DNA from: Bradyrhizobium diversitatis
GTDB lineage: Bacteria > Pseudomonadota > Alphaproteobacteria > Rhizobiales > Xanthobacteraceae
Assembly: GCF_016031635.1 (NCBI RefSeq)
Contig: NZ_JACEGD010000001.1
Coordinates: 124,001 to 188,000, forward strand
DNA length: 64,000 nt
Reading direction: 5' to 3'
The notes under the pieces were generated by a model. It saw nothing but the letters and a program-made list of their open reading frames with translations, was not told where the DNA came from and searched no databases. Positions 52,055 through 60,663 of this stretch are shown piece by piece (within the stretch, counting starts at the first letter, position 1; every line of letters starts with the position of its first letter). Position numbers and translations under genes: made by a program.

Positions 52055-53251
52055 TCAGCGGACGACGCGCTCGATCGCGATGGCGGTAGCTTCGCCGCCG
52101 CCGATGCACAGTGACGCGACGCCGCGCTTGAGGTTGCGCGTTTCGAGCGCGTGCAGCAGCGTGACCATCAGTCGCGCGCCGGTCGCGCCAATGGGATGAC
52201 CTAGCGCGCAGGCGCCGCCGTTGACGTTCAGCTTTTCCCTGGGGATGCCGAGATCCTTCTGTGCCGCCATCGCGACGACGGCAAATGCCTCATTGATCTC
52301 GAACAGATCCACGTCGCCAACGCTCCAGCCGACCTTGTCGAGCAGCTTGCGAATAGCGGGGATGGGCGCCGTGGTGAACCATTGTGGTTCCTGGCTGTGG
52401 GTGGCATGGCCCTTGATCTCGGCGAGCACCGGGAGGCCGTCGCGATCGGCCAGCGCACGTTTCGCCAAGATGAGCGCAGCAGCGCCATCAGCATTGGCGG
52501 ATGAGGCAGCGGGCGTGATGGTGCCGTTGGCGCGGAATGCAGCTTTCAGCCCGGGGATTTTGGCGGGATCGACTTTGAGCGGATGCTCGTCGTTGGAGAT
52601 GATCCGGGGTCCGGCCTTCTCGGTCAACGTGATCGGAGCAATCTCAGCCTTGAACGCGCCACCTTCAACCGCCTTGCGGGCGCGGGTCAAGGTCTCGATT
52701 GCATAGTCGTCCTGGTCCTTGCGGGTGAATTGATAGGCCTCCGCCGTGGCCTCGCCGAAGTCGCCCATCGAGCGTCCGGTCTCGTAGGCGTCTTCCAGCC
52801 CGTCCATCAGCATGTGGTCAATGATGCGGTCGTGGCCGGCGCGATAGCCGCCGCGCGCCTTGGCCAGCAAATAGGGCGCATTGCTCATGCTCTCCATGCC
52901 GCCGGACAGAACGATCTCGGCGGAGCCCGCATTGATGATGTCGTGAGCGAGCATGGCGGCCTTCATGCCGGAGCCGCAGACCTTGTTGATGGTGGTGGCG
53001 CCGGTGGCATCGGGCAATTTGGCGCCGCGCGCCGCCTGGCGCGCCGGCGCCTGGCCTTGTCCGGCCGGCAGCACGTTGCCCATGAAGACCTCGTCGATCC
53101 GCTCGGGTGCCAGCTTGGCCCGTTCCAGAGCTGCTCCAATCACGTGGGAGCCGAGCTTGTGGGCACTGAGTGGCGAGAGCTCGCCCATGAAGCGGCCGAG
53201 CGGCGTACGGGCCGCGGAGAGGATGACGACGGGATCGGAAGCGGCGGCCAT
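52055..53251 (-). CDS. Thiolase (acetyl-CoA C-acetyltransferase type), copy 2
   Basis: This encodes a 398-residue thiolase: VVILSAARTPLGRFMGELSP, the nucleophile Cys in TTINKVCGSGMKAAMLAHDI, LNVNGGACALGHPIGATGAR with the catalytic His, and VASLCIGGGEATAIAIER with the second Cys. The sequence is nearer to AtoB/PhaA-type thiolases than the copy at 47632. AGGAG precedes the ATG. It is divergent from the TetR gene, with a perfect 24-bp palindrome between them, so TetR control is likely. Confidence 0.94.
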   Translation of the reverse strand: MAAASDPVVILSAARTPLGRFMGELSPLSAHKLGSHVIGAALERAKLAPERIDEVFMGNVLPAGQGQAPARQAARGAKLPDATGATTINKVCGSGMKAAMLAHDIINAGSAEIVLSGGMESMSNAPYLLAKARGGYRAGHDRIIDHMLMDGLEDAYETGRSMGDFGEATAEAYQFTRKDQDDYAIETLTRARKAVEGGAFKAEIAPITLTEKAGPRIISNDEHPLKVDPAKIPGLKAAFRANGTITPAASSANADGAAALILAKRALADRDGLPVLAEIKGHATHSQEPQWFTTAPIPAIRKLLDKVGWSVGDVDLFEINEAFAVVAMAAQKDLGIPREKLNVNGGACALGHPIGATGARLMVTLLHALETRNLKRGVASLCIGGGEATAIAIERVVR

Positions 53252-53276
53252 GGCGAATTCTCCTGTTGATCACTTC

Positions 53277-53300
53277 GTTATATGACGATAGTCATATAAC
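53277..53300. promoter_or_regulatory. Perfect 24-bp palindrome, probable TetR operator
   Basis: GTTATATGAC, GATA, GTCATATAAC has 10-bp arms with no mismatch. It lies 25 bases before the thiolase start and 112 bases before the TetR start. The position between a divergent regulator and enzyme gene is typical of autoregulated TetR repressors. Confidence 0.75.
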
Positions 53301-53412
53301 ATGGGCGACATTGCAATGAAATATTGCCGTCGCTTCAAAAGCGCGGTCCAGAAGCGCTGGTGGATGGGATCGGTCGAACAGCCGGTTACCGAGCAGCTTG
53401 CACGGAGGGGAG

Positions 53413-54036
53413 ATGCGTTACGTAGGAGACCATAGGCGCCAGACCCACAGCCGGATCGTTGAAAGTGCCTCCTACGGCTTGCGTCAAAACGGAGCCGAAG
53501 GACTTAGCGTTGTCGAGTTGATGAAGCTCGCGGGTCTGACGCACGGCGGGTTCTATAACCATTTCGAGTCGCGTGCCGCACTCGTCGGCGAGGCAATCGC
53601 GTTTGCAATGGACCAAATGGTCGAGCGATGGAAAAAGCTGGCGAACCGGAGGGCCAGCGGGGATCGTTTCGAGACGCTGATCGCCGATTACCTAAGTTCC
53701 CGCCACCGCGACAATCCCAGACAAGGTTGCGCGCTTCCAGCCCTGGCCGCGGATGTCGCTCGATCGAGCCCGAGCGAGCAACGGGCGCTTGCTTCCAAGC
53801 TGGAGGAGATGATCGACATCCTGGTCGAAGTGCTTCCCGCCGAGGGTCTCCAACAGGCACGCCAAATCGCGACGAGCGCGATTGCGACCATGGTTGGATC
53901 GATCGTGCTGTCGCGTGCTGTCGGCGCCGGGAAGCTTTCTGACGGTATTCTCGACGCCGGACGGATGACTGTCTGCGGCCGGACTTACAAGCGGCAGCGC
54001 AGAACAGCAAAGGCGATGAGCTGCGACAAACCATAA
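53413..54036 (+). CDS. TetR-family transcriptional regulator
   Basis: This encodes a 207-residue repressor. The HTH reads LSVVELMKLAGLTHGGFYNHFES, preceded by RIVESASYGLRQNGAEG. The C-terminal helical domain has CALPALAADVARSSPSEQRA, a TetR_C-type ligand domain. GGAGG lies just upstream of ATG 53413. It is 14 bases ahead of the molybdopterin oxidoreductase and divergent from thiolase copy 2, so it probably governs both directions. An acyl-CoA or aromatic ligand is a fair guess. Confidence 0.92.
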   Translation: MRYVGDHRRQTHSRIVESASYGLRQNGAEGLSVVELMKLAGLTHGGFYNHFESRAALVGEAIAFAMDQMVERWKKLANRRASGDRFETLIADYLSSRHRDNPRQGCALPALAADVARSSPSEQRALASKLEEMIDILVEVLPAEGLQQARQIATSAIATMVGSIVLSRAVGAGKLSDGILDAGRMTVCGRTYKRQRRTAKAMSCDKP

Positions 54037-54050
54037 TCTGGGAGGTGCCC

Positions 54051-56372
54051 ATGACGGCCGGCAAGTGGCTCAAGACAGCCTGCAACCTGTGTTACGTAAA
54101 TTGCGGCATCGAGGTCTGGGTGAATGAGGGGCGCCTCGAGAAGGTACGAGGCGACCGTTCAAACCCGAAGTCGCAAGGCTATCTGTGCAACAAGGCGGCG
54201 CGCATTCCCTACTATGCCCATCACAGGGATCGGCTCACGACCCCGCTGCGTCGTCGCGCCGATGGCGGCTTTGATGAAATCGAGTGGGACGTCGCGATCG
54301 CAGAAATCGCGGAGCGGCTTCGAGACGTCGTCGACAGGTATGGCGGCAAGAGTATTGCCCTTTATGGCGGCGGCGGGCAGGGCAACCATGCTGGCGGCGC
54401 CTACGCCAGTGGCTTGTTGCGTGCGCTGGGCTCGCGCAGCGTCTTCAACGCGCTTTCGCAGGAGAAAACCGGCGACTTCTGGGTCAATGGCCACATGTTC
54501 GGCAGTCAAACCTGCCACACGTCAGAGGACGTCCATCATTGCGATCTCTTGCTTGTCATCGGGGCAAATCCCTGGATCGCGCACGGCTTCCCCAATGCGC
54601 GCGACCATCTCAATCAGATCCGCAAGGATCCCGCACGCAAGCTGATCGTCGTCGATCCACGGCGGACCGAAACCGCCGAAATGGCGGACCTGCATCTCGC
54701 GGTTCGTCCCGGCGCCGACGCGTTTCTCCTTGGCGCACTGCTGGCAACGCTTGTCCGTTCCGACCGGATCGACCACGCCTTCATTCAGGAGCACACGATC
54801 GGTTTCACGGAAGTGAGGCAAGCGCTATTGAACATCCCCGTTGAGGAATGGGCGGCCGCCGCCGATATCTCGATCGCGGAGCTGGAGCGATGCGCGGCTA
54901 TGATCGCGGCCGCGAAGGCCATGGTGGTTCGGGTTGAGCTCGGCATCCAGCAAGGCGTCAATTCGACTCTCAATTCCTATCTCGAGAAGCTCCTGATCAT
55001 GCTTTCCGGCAATTTTGGCCGTGAAGGTACCAACCAATTGCATAGCTGGCTTCAGCCGCTCTGGGGAAATTCTCCGAACCAGACATTCGCGCCGACCGGC
55101 GACGCCATCATTGGCGGCTTGCTGCCGCCCAACATTTTCCCCGAAACGGTTCTCAAGGACCATCCCGACCGGTTACGCTGCGCCTGGATCGACAGCTCCA
55201 ATCCAGCCAACACCGCGGCAAACACCGAGGCGGTGGAACGCGCGCTGCAATCGCTCGAATTATGCGTTGTCGTCGACGTTGCGATGACCGAAACCGCACG
55301 GCTCGCGCACTACGTCCTCCCGGCCTCCACACAATACGAAAAGACCGAATTTACTCTGTTCAACTTCGAATTTCCGACCAACTATTTTCACGTTCGCGCC
55401 GGTGTCTTGCCGCCGCTCGCCGGCACGTTGCCGGAGCCCGAGATCTATACGCGGCTTGCGATCGCTCTGGGGCTTCTGCCGGGTGACAATGTCCTCGCGC
55501 CGCTACGCGAAATAGCACGGCGCTCGCGACCTGAATTCGCCGCGGCATTTCGTGATTTCATCGCGGAAAACCCTGCGGCAGTGCCTGCACTGGTGCTCTA
55601 CCATACGCTGGGGCAGACGCTTCCGGACGGTACCGCGGCCGCGGCGCCGATGTGGAGCGCGGCACTGGCTTGCGCGAAGCGGTCGTCGCAAGCAGTGCGG
55701 CGGGCGATTGGCGCATCCGAGGAGGTGGCGGACCATCAGCTCGGAGATCTCCTGTTCGACACCATCGTGGGCGCCCGGCAGGGCACGGCGGTTACTCGGC
55801 ACGAGTATGACGAAGTCTGGTCGTTGATCAGCCATTCCGATCGCAAGGTTCGGCTGGTCGTCCCGCAGATGCTGGAATGGCTGGCGCGTCTCGATCCAGG
55901 GGCCGCGGGCGCGCCAAAAGAATTCCCGTTCATGCTGGCGGCTGGTGGCCGCCGCATGTTCAATGCCAACCAGATCTTTCGCGATCCCGCGTGGCGTCGC
56001 GAGGACCCGGACGGGGCGCTGCTGATCAATTCGAGCGATTTGCACGAGTTGGGTGCAAAGGATGGTGACTGGGTGGCCGTCGAGTCGGTGGTCGGGCGGC
56101 TCGTCGTCCGCTGCAAGGTTGACGACGCCATGCGGAACGGCCAATTGGCGCTGCCGCACGGCTACGGTCAGGCCTACCCGACGTCGGACGGAGAGCGCCT
56201 GATCAACGGGCCGCGCATCAATCTACTCACCGAAAGCGGCAACCGCGATCCCATTGCAGGCACGCCCTACCACAAGAACGTCGCGGTTCGACTGGCCCTG
56301 GTGACCGAGCACGAAGCTGCCGCCTATCAGTCGCAATCCGACCGGATTCACAAGAGAGCGGCCGGACAATAG
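54051..56372 (+). CDS. Molybdopterin oxidoreductase with [4Fe-4S] cluster
   Basis: This encodes a 773-residue enzyme of the DMSO-reductase superfamily. The N-terminal cluster ligands are Cys11, Cys14, Cys18 and Cys46 (CNLCYVNC ... GYLCNK). The bis-MGD fold follows: IALYGGGGQGNHAGGAYASG, KTGDFWVNGHMFGSQTCHTS, and VIGANPWIAHGFPNARDHL. The C-terminal molydop-binding domain includes FMLAAGGRRMFNANQIFRDP. No Tat signal is visible, so the enzyme is cytoplasmic. GGAGG five bases before ATG 54051 fixes the start. Partners and substrate are unclear; hydroxylation or reduction of a pathway intermediate is a possibility. Confidence 0.9.
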   Translation: MTAGKWLKTACNLCYVNCGIEVWVNEGRLEKVRGDRSNPKSQGYLCNKAARIPYYAHHRDRLTTPLRRRADGGFDEIEWDVAIAEIAERLRDVVDRYGGKSIALYGGGGQGNHAGGAYASGLLRALGSRSVFNALSQEKTGDFWVNGHMFGSQTCHTSEDVHHCDLLLVIGANPWIAHGFPNARDHLNQIRKDPARKLIVVDPRRTETAEMADLHLAVRPGADAFLLGALLATLVRSDRIDHAFIQEHTIGFTEVRQALLNIPVEEWAAAADISIAELERCAAMIAAAKAMVVRVELGIQQGVNSTLNSYLEKLLIMLSGNFGREGTNQLHSWLQPLWGNSPNQTFAPTGDAIIGGLLPPNIFPETVLKDHPDRLRCAWIDSSNPANTAANTEAVERALQSLELCVVVDVAMTETARLAHYVLPASTQYEKTEFTLFNFEFPTNYFHVRAGVLPPLAGTLPEPEIYTRLAIALGLLPGDNVLAPLREIARRSRPEFAAAFRDFIAENPAAVPALVLYHTLGQTLPDGTAAAAPMWSAALACAKRSSQAVRRAIGASEEVADHQLGDLLFDTIVGARQGTAVTRHEYDEVWSLISHSDRKVRLVVPQMLEWLARLDPGAAGAPKEFPFMLAAGGRRMFNANQIFRDPAWRREDPDGALLINSSDLHELGAKDGDWVAVESVVGRLVVRCKVDDAMRNGQLALPHGYGQAYPTSDGERLINGPRINLLTESGNRDPIAGTPYHKNVAVRLALVTEHEAAAYQSQSDRIHKRAAGQ

Positions 56373-56389
56373 CTCGAAGGGAGCGTCGA

Positions 56390-57094
56390 ATGACCGAGAA
56401 ACCAATCGCGATCGTGACGGGGGTGGGGCCAGGCACCGGAGCTGCCATCGTCAAGCGCTTCTCTGCTGGGGGATTTCGTATCATCGCGCTTGCTCGCTCT
56501 ACGGAGCTCATCAATCGCCTTGCGCAAGAGCTTCCCGACGTGCACGCGGTGAGCTGTGACGTCTCGGACGAGAGCCAGGTGCGGACCGCAATCAGTGACG
56601 TAAAGCGGCGGTTCGGCCCGTCTGACGTTCTGATCCACAACGCGGTCGGAGGGGGCTGGGGGAGTTTTCGCGAGATCGATCCGAAGATGCTGAAGGGCAA
56701 CTTCGAAGTCAACGTGATGGGCTTGTTGTACCTGTCGCGAGAAGTGGCGCCTGACATGATCGATCGCGGCAAGGGCGCAATCCTGGTGACCGGCAACACG
56801 TCTTCGATCCGAGGCAAAGCCAATTTCGCCGGCTTCGCTCCGACGAAGGCGGCGCAGCGCATTTTGGCCGAGTCGATCGCACGCGACTTGGGGCCTCTCG
56901 GCGTGCACGTCTCCTACGTTCTCATCGACGCCGTTATCGATACGCCCCGGATGCGCGCGCGGATGAGCGACAAACCGGATGAATTCTTCATCAAGCCGGC
57001 GGCGATCGCCGACGAATTATTGCATCTCTATGGTCAGGATCGCTCGGCCTGGTCGTTTCTCACGGAACTGCGGCCATTCCGCGAAAACTGGTGA
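56390..57094 (+). CDS. SDR-family protein lacking the catalytic tyrosine, copy 3
   Basis: This encodes a 234-residue SDR protein. The nucleotide site is IVTGVGPGTGAAIVKRFSAG, and the NAG-like loop reads LIHNAVGG. The active-site region is LVTGNTSSIRGK then FAGFAPTKAA: Lys153 is conserved and Phe149 stands in for Tyr. It ends LRPFRENW, like the EKW ends of the other copies. It is 17 bases after the molybdoenzyme stop and upstream of an enoyl-CoA hydratase, so it belongs to the TetR-linked operon. Confidence 0.9.
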   Translation: MTEKPIAIVTGVGPGTGAAIVKRFSAGGFRIIALARSTELINRLAQELPDVHAVSCDVSDESQVRTAISDVKRRFGPSDVLIHNAVGGGWGSFREIDPKMLKGNFEVNVMGLLYLSREVAPDMIDRGKGAILVTGNTSSIRGKANFAGFAPTKAAQRILAESIARDLGPLGVHVSYVLIDAVIDTPRMRARMSDKPDEFFIKPAAIADELLHLYGQDRSAWSFLTELRPFRENW

Positions 57095-57148
57095 AGCTCG
57101 AACACGGACACGGCGAGAGCTCTCCGCGCGACTTGAAAGGTCAGAAAC

Positions 57149-57970
57149 ATGACTGATGGATCCATCTCGGTTGACACGGGCACGGATGAACTGCTGTGCG
57201 CGATCCGGGATCGCGTCGCGGTGATTACCTTGAACCGACCCGAAGCCCGAAATTCGTTGTCCGATCATCTTACGCCGGCGTTGCGCCGGATGATCAAACA
57301 GAATGGAGATGATCCTGAGGTCGGAGCCCTCCTGATAACAGGTGGAGGCACCGCGTTCTGTTCGGGCGGCGACATCAAGGGGATGGGCGGCAACTCTGCG
57401 GTGCCGGCCATGTCAGTCAGCGACAAGGTTGCGCGGTTGCGGGAACGTCAGCGAACCCTAACCGGCGTACTTATTTCGGTGCGGAAGCCCACCATCGCGG
57501 CTTTGCCGGGACCGGCGGCTGGCGCTGGGCTTGCAATCGCACTCGCCTGCGACCTGCGTATTGCGGCCGAATCCGCGATCATGACGACCGGCTACGCCAG
57601 GATTGCGCTCACCGGCGATTACGGCATTTCGTGGCTGTTGACCCGGCTGGCCGGGACGGCGCGTGCCCGCGAACTGATGTTTCTGTCTGAACGGATCAGT
57701 GCACGGCGCTGCGAAGCATTGGGCCTTATCAATCGCGTGGTGCCTGATTCCGACCTGCAAAGCGAAGCATTCGAAATGGCGAGAGCATTGGCGAATGGCC
57801 CGGCGAGCGCCTATGCCTCCATGAAGGATAATCTCGACCTTGCGCTGTCGGCCGACTTCTGGATGTCACTAGATCAAGAGGCCGAGAGGATGGTCCTCGC
57901 GGCGGGCACTGCGCAGCACGCCGAAGCTGTCCGGGCTTTTATTGAGAAGCGTCCGCCGACTTACAGGTGA
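57149..57970 (+). CDS. Enoyl-CoA hydratase/isomerase family protein
   Basis: This encodes a 273-residue crotonase: VAVITLNRPEARNSLSDHLT, the oxyanion segment TAFCSGGDIKGMGG, IAALPGPAAGAGLAIALACD, and LTGDYGISWLLTRLAG. The last region carries an Asp/Ser-type variant rather than the Glu pair of classical hydratases, which is common in isomerase-like members. It is the last gene of the TetR-linked run and supplies the hydration or isomerisation step beside the dehydrogenases and thiolases. Confidence 0.9.
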   Translation: MTDGSISVDTGTDELLCAIRDRVAVITLNRPEARNSLSDHLTPALRRMIKQNGDDPEVGALLITGGGTAFCSGGDIKGMGGNSAVPAMSVSDKVARLRERQRTLTGVLISVRKPTIAALPGPAAGAGLAIALACDLRIAAESAIMTTGYARIALTGDYGISWLLTRLAGTARARELMFLSERISARRCEALGLINRVVPDSDLQSEAFEMARALANGPASAYASMKDNLDLALSADFWMSLDQEAERMVLAAGTAQHAEAVRAFIEKRPPTYR

Positions 57971-58049
57971 AACTCTCTCAATTTATTGCTTCGAAGTTCT
58001 AGGTTGCCGCGCTCGCGACCGCACAAGCTGGAGATTCCAAGCGAATCTC

Positions 58050-58481
58050 TCATTCGACTGGCGCGATGCGAATGGAACGCGTTCCGATCGGAGCGCCGGT
58101 CGCGCGGTCGATGGTGAGGGGATCGATCTCCGTTCCATTCTCCGCATCAAAGAACCGGGTCACCTTGCCTCCGCTGCGATGCTTGCGTCCCCACGCGCCA
58201 ATCGCGAAGAGCACCGGCAAAAAGTCGAGCCCGGCTTCTGTCAGCACATATTCGTCCCGTGGCGGACGGTCTGAATAGCGGCGCTTCTCCAGCAATCCCT
58301 CGTCAACCAGGGCTGAAAGCCGACCCGTCAGCATCGTCGGCGCGATACCGAGACTCCTGCGAAAGTCGTCGAAGCGGGTCAGCCCCGCATGGGCATCGCG
58401 CATGATCAGCATGCTCCATGCGTCCCCGACAATCGCCAGGCTCCGGGCGATCATGCAGGGCTGGGTCGAAAGTTTATTCAT
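58050..58481 (-). CDS. HxlR-family transcriptional regulator 2
   Basis: This encodes a 143-residue winged-helix regulator: SLAIVGDAWSMLIMRDAHAG, RFDDFRRSLGIAPTMLTGRL, then RYSDRPPRDEYVLTEAGLDF. It is shorter than the HxlR at 38528 and lacks its cysteine-rich tail. The ATG at 58481 faces the hydrolase/oxidoreductase operon at 58641, with an inverted repeat in the gap. Autoregulation and control of that operon are likely. Confidence 0.9.
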   Translation of the reverse strand: MNKLSTQPCMIARSLAIVGDAWSMLIMRDAHAGLTRFDDFRRSLGIAPTMLTGRLSALVDEGLLEKRRYSDRPPRDEYVLTEAGLDFLPVLFAIGAWGRKHRSGGKVTRFFDAENGTEIDPLTIDRATGAPIGTRSIRIAPVE

Positions 58482-58493
58482 GTCAGTCTCATT

Positions 58494-58514
58494 TTAGTAG
58501 TTACTCAGTACTAA
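58494..58514. promoter_or_regulatory. Inverted repeat, candidate operator of HxlR 2
   Basis: TTAGTA, nine bases, TACTAA lies between the divergent HxlR gene and the hydrolase operon, 13 bases from the HxlR start. One further base pair extends each arm. A partly overlapping TACT...AGTA repeat follows at 58509-58524. Paired half-sites of this spacing suit a winged-helix dimer. Confidence 0.55.
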
Positions 58515-58568
58515 ATTGATAGTAACATGCTGTCTGTGGATGTTCCAGAGCAAATTGAGAAAGCCGGA

Positions 58569-58619
58569 ATGAGCAAGACAGAACAGGGAATCGCGCTGAT
58601 TACGGGTGCTTCCGGTGCC
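58569..58619 (+). pseudogene. Remnant: N-terminus of an SDR gene fused ahead of the hydrolase
   Basis: A frame from ATG 58569 reads MSKTEQGIALITGASGA, an SDR start with the nucleotide-binding TGASGA loop. It then passes in frame into the alpha/beta hydrolase without the rest of the SDR. The hydrolase has its own ribosome site at 58631-58634. This looks like the residue of a deleted SDR gene, or a recombination junction near 58620. Confidence 0.6.
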
Positions 58620-58640
58620 AGCCGAACGATGGAGCAAGTG

Positions 58641-59504
58641 ATGTCAAACTATGTCAGCCACCCGGGATCGGTCATACGCTATGTCGATGCGCCGAATCTT
58701 TCGATCAGTGCTGCGGGAACGACCTTTGCCTATCGCGACATCGGTCCGCGCACCGGCGTGCCATTGATCCTTCTCAATCATTGGGGCGCGGTTCTCGACA
58801 ATTTCGATCCGCCGATCGTCGATGGGCTCGCCACCAGGCATCGCGTCATCGCGATCGACTACCGGGGTATCGGCGCTTCAGGTGGGAAAGCGCCCGTTAG
58901 CGTTGGCGAAATGGCGCAGGATACGATTGCTCTGATCGCCGCGCTCGGCTTCGAAAAAGTCGATCTGCTGGGCTTTTCCCTCGGCGGCTTCGTGGCCCAG
59001 GACATCGCGCTGAAGGCGCCGGGTCTGGTACGAAAGCTGATTCTGACCGGCACGGGCCCAGCAGGCGGCAAAGGCATCGAGAAGGTTGGGCCGGTGTCCT
59101 GGCCGCTGATGATCAAGGGTCTGCTGACACTGCGAGACCCGAAATTCTACCTGTTCTTCACCTCCACGGCCAATGGCCGCCGGGCCGCAAAGGCGTTCCT
59201 GGCAAGGCTGAAGGAACGCAAGGCAGGTCGCGACAAAGCAGCCACACCGGAGGCCCTGTTGCGGCAACTCAAGGCGATCAAGGGCTGGGGCCAGCAGGCA
59301 CCTCAGGATCTCGGCAGCCTCCGCATCCCCGTCCTGATCGCGAATGGCGATAACGACATCATGGTGCCGACCGCAAACAGCACCGACATGGCACGGCGTA
59401 TCCCGAGCGCACAACTGGTCATCTACGAAGATGCCGGGCATGGCGGGATTTTCCAGTACCACGCCGATTTCGTGCCGAAGGCGCTGTCGTTCCTCGACGC
59501 CTGA
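58641..59504 (+). CDS. Alpha/beta hydrolase
   Basis: This encodes a 287-residue alpha/beta hydrolase. The oxyanion region is LILLNHWGAVLDNFDPPIVD, with YRGIGASGG after it. The nucleophile elbow is LLGFSLGGFVAQDIAL, with the Ser in GFSLGG. The acid lies in PVLIANGDNDIMVPTANST and the His in YEDAGHGGIFQYH. ATG 58641 with GGAG six bases upstream is preferred over starts at 58527 or 58569, which include an SDR-like stub. It leads an operon with an MDR oxidoreductase and an SDR. The ester or ring-cleavage substrate is unknown. Confidence 0.88.
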   Translation: MSNYVSHPGSVIRYVDAPNLSISAAGTTFAYRDIGPRTGVPLILLNHWGAVLDNFDPPIVDGLATRHRVIAIDYRGIGASGGKAPVSVGEMAQDTIALIAALGFEKVDLLGFSLGGFVAQDIALKAPGLVRKLILTGTGPAGGKGIEKVGPVSWPLMIKGLLTLRDPKFYLFFTSTANGRRAAKAFLARLKERKAGRDKAATPEALLRQLKAIKGWGQQAPQDLGSLRIPVLIANGDNDIMVPTANSTDMARRIPSAQLVIYEDAGHGGIFQYHADFVPKALSFLDA

Positions 59505-59538
59505 CGCCGCAACCAGATTCCAGAGTGGAGATGACATC

Positions 59539-60543
59539 ATGAAGGCATTCGTCGTCGACAAATACGAGAAGAAAGGCGCTGTTCGCCTGGCAACCATGCC
59601 GGAGCCGGAGGTGCGGGACGACGGTGTCCTGGTTCGGATCCACGCAACAGCCGTGAACGTTCTCGACTCCAAGCTCAGGGATGGAGAATTCAAACTCATC
59701 CTGCCGTATCGTCCGCCCTTCATTCTGGGCCACGATGTTGCCGGCACGGTCGTCAGGGTTGGCCGCAACGTCAGGCGATTCAAGGCGGGCGACGAGGTCT
59801 ATGCGCGGCCGCGCGATCATCGGATCGGAACATTCGCCGAATTCATTGCCATGAACGAAGCCGACGTGGCGCCAAAGCCTGCGAACATCAGTATGGAAGA
59901 GGCCGCTTCCATCCCGTTGGTGGGGCTGACCGCCTGGCAGGCGCTAATCGAGGTGGGCAAGTTGAGGCCCGGCCAGAACGTCTTCATCCAGGCTGGCTCC
60001 GGTGGCGTCGGGACTTTCGCGATCCAGCTCGCCAAGCACCTCGGTGCGGTCGTGGCGACGACGACGAGCGCGAAGAATGCCGGCCTGGTCAAGAGCCTCG
60101 GCGCGGACCTGGTCATCGACTACAAGACCCAGGATTTCGAGAAGATCTTGTCGGGTTATGATCTGGTCCTGCATAGCCAGGACGCCAAGACGCTTGATAA
60201 ATCTCTACGCGTGCTCAAGCCGGGCGGCCTGCTCATCTCGATCTCCGGGCCGCCCGACCCCGAATTCGCCAGGGAGCAGGGGATGAATATCTTGATGAAG
60301 CTGGTGCTGCGCTTGCTGAGCCATGGTGTGCGGAAGAAAGCCAGAAAACTCGGTGTGCGCTTCTCATTCCTGTTCATGCGCGCGCAGGGACAGCAGCTCC
60401 GCGAAGTCACGTCCCTGATCGAATCCGGCGTGATCCGTCCGGTCGTGGACAAGGTTTTCCCGTTCGAAAAAACCGGCGACGCGCTCGCCTATGTCGAGAC
60501 CGGGCGCGCAAACGGCAAGGTCGTAATTGCGGTGAGGCCATAG
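59539..60543 (+). CDS. Zinc-independent MDR oxidoreductase (quinone oxidoreductase-like)
   Basis: This encodes a 334-residue medium-chain dehydrogenase/reductase: MKAFVVDKYEKKGAVRLATM, FILGHDVAGTVVRVGRNVRR, then the nucleotide-binding QNVFIQAGSGGVGTFAIQLAKHLG. No structural-zinc cysteine cluster or catalytic Cys-His zinc ligands are seen, as in NADPH quinone oxidoreductases and enoyl reductases. GGAG precedes ATG 59539. It is 34 bases after the hydrolase gene. Confidence 0.9.
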   Translation: MKAFVVDKYEKKGAVRLATMPEPEVRDDGVLVRIHATAVNVLDSKLRDGEFKLILPYRPPFILGHDVAGTVVRVGRNVRRFKAGDEVYARPRDHRIGTFAEFIAMNEADVAPKPANISMEEAASIPLVGLTAWQALIEVGKLRPGQNVFIQAGSGGVGTFAIQLAKHLGAVVATTTSAKNAGLVKSLGADLVIDYKTQDFEKILSGYDLVLHSQDAKTLDKSLRVLKPGGLLISISGPPDPEFAREQGMNILMKLVLRLLSHGVRKKARKLGVRFSFLFMRAQGQQLREVTSLIESGVIRPVVDKVFPFEKTGDALAYVETGRANGKVVIAVRP

Positions 60544-60663
60544 GTCCCGCAATGACGCTGCGGTGCCAAGACTTGGGCTGATGACCAACGAAGACACCGA
60601 GGATAGATCGACATAGGTCGGGGCCCACCGAGGCCGGCCATCAAATGCATCGGAGGAAGGAAC

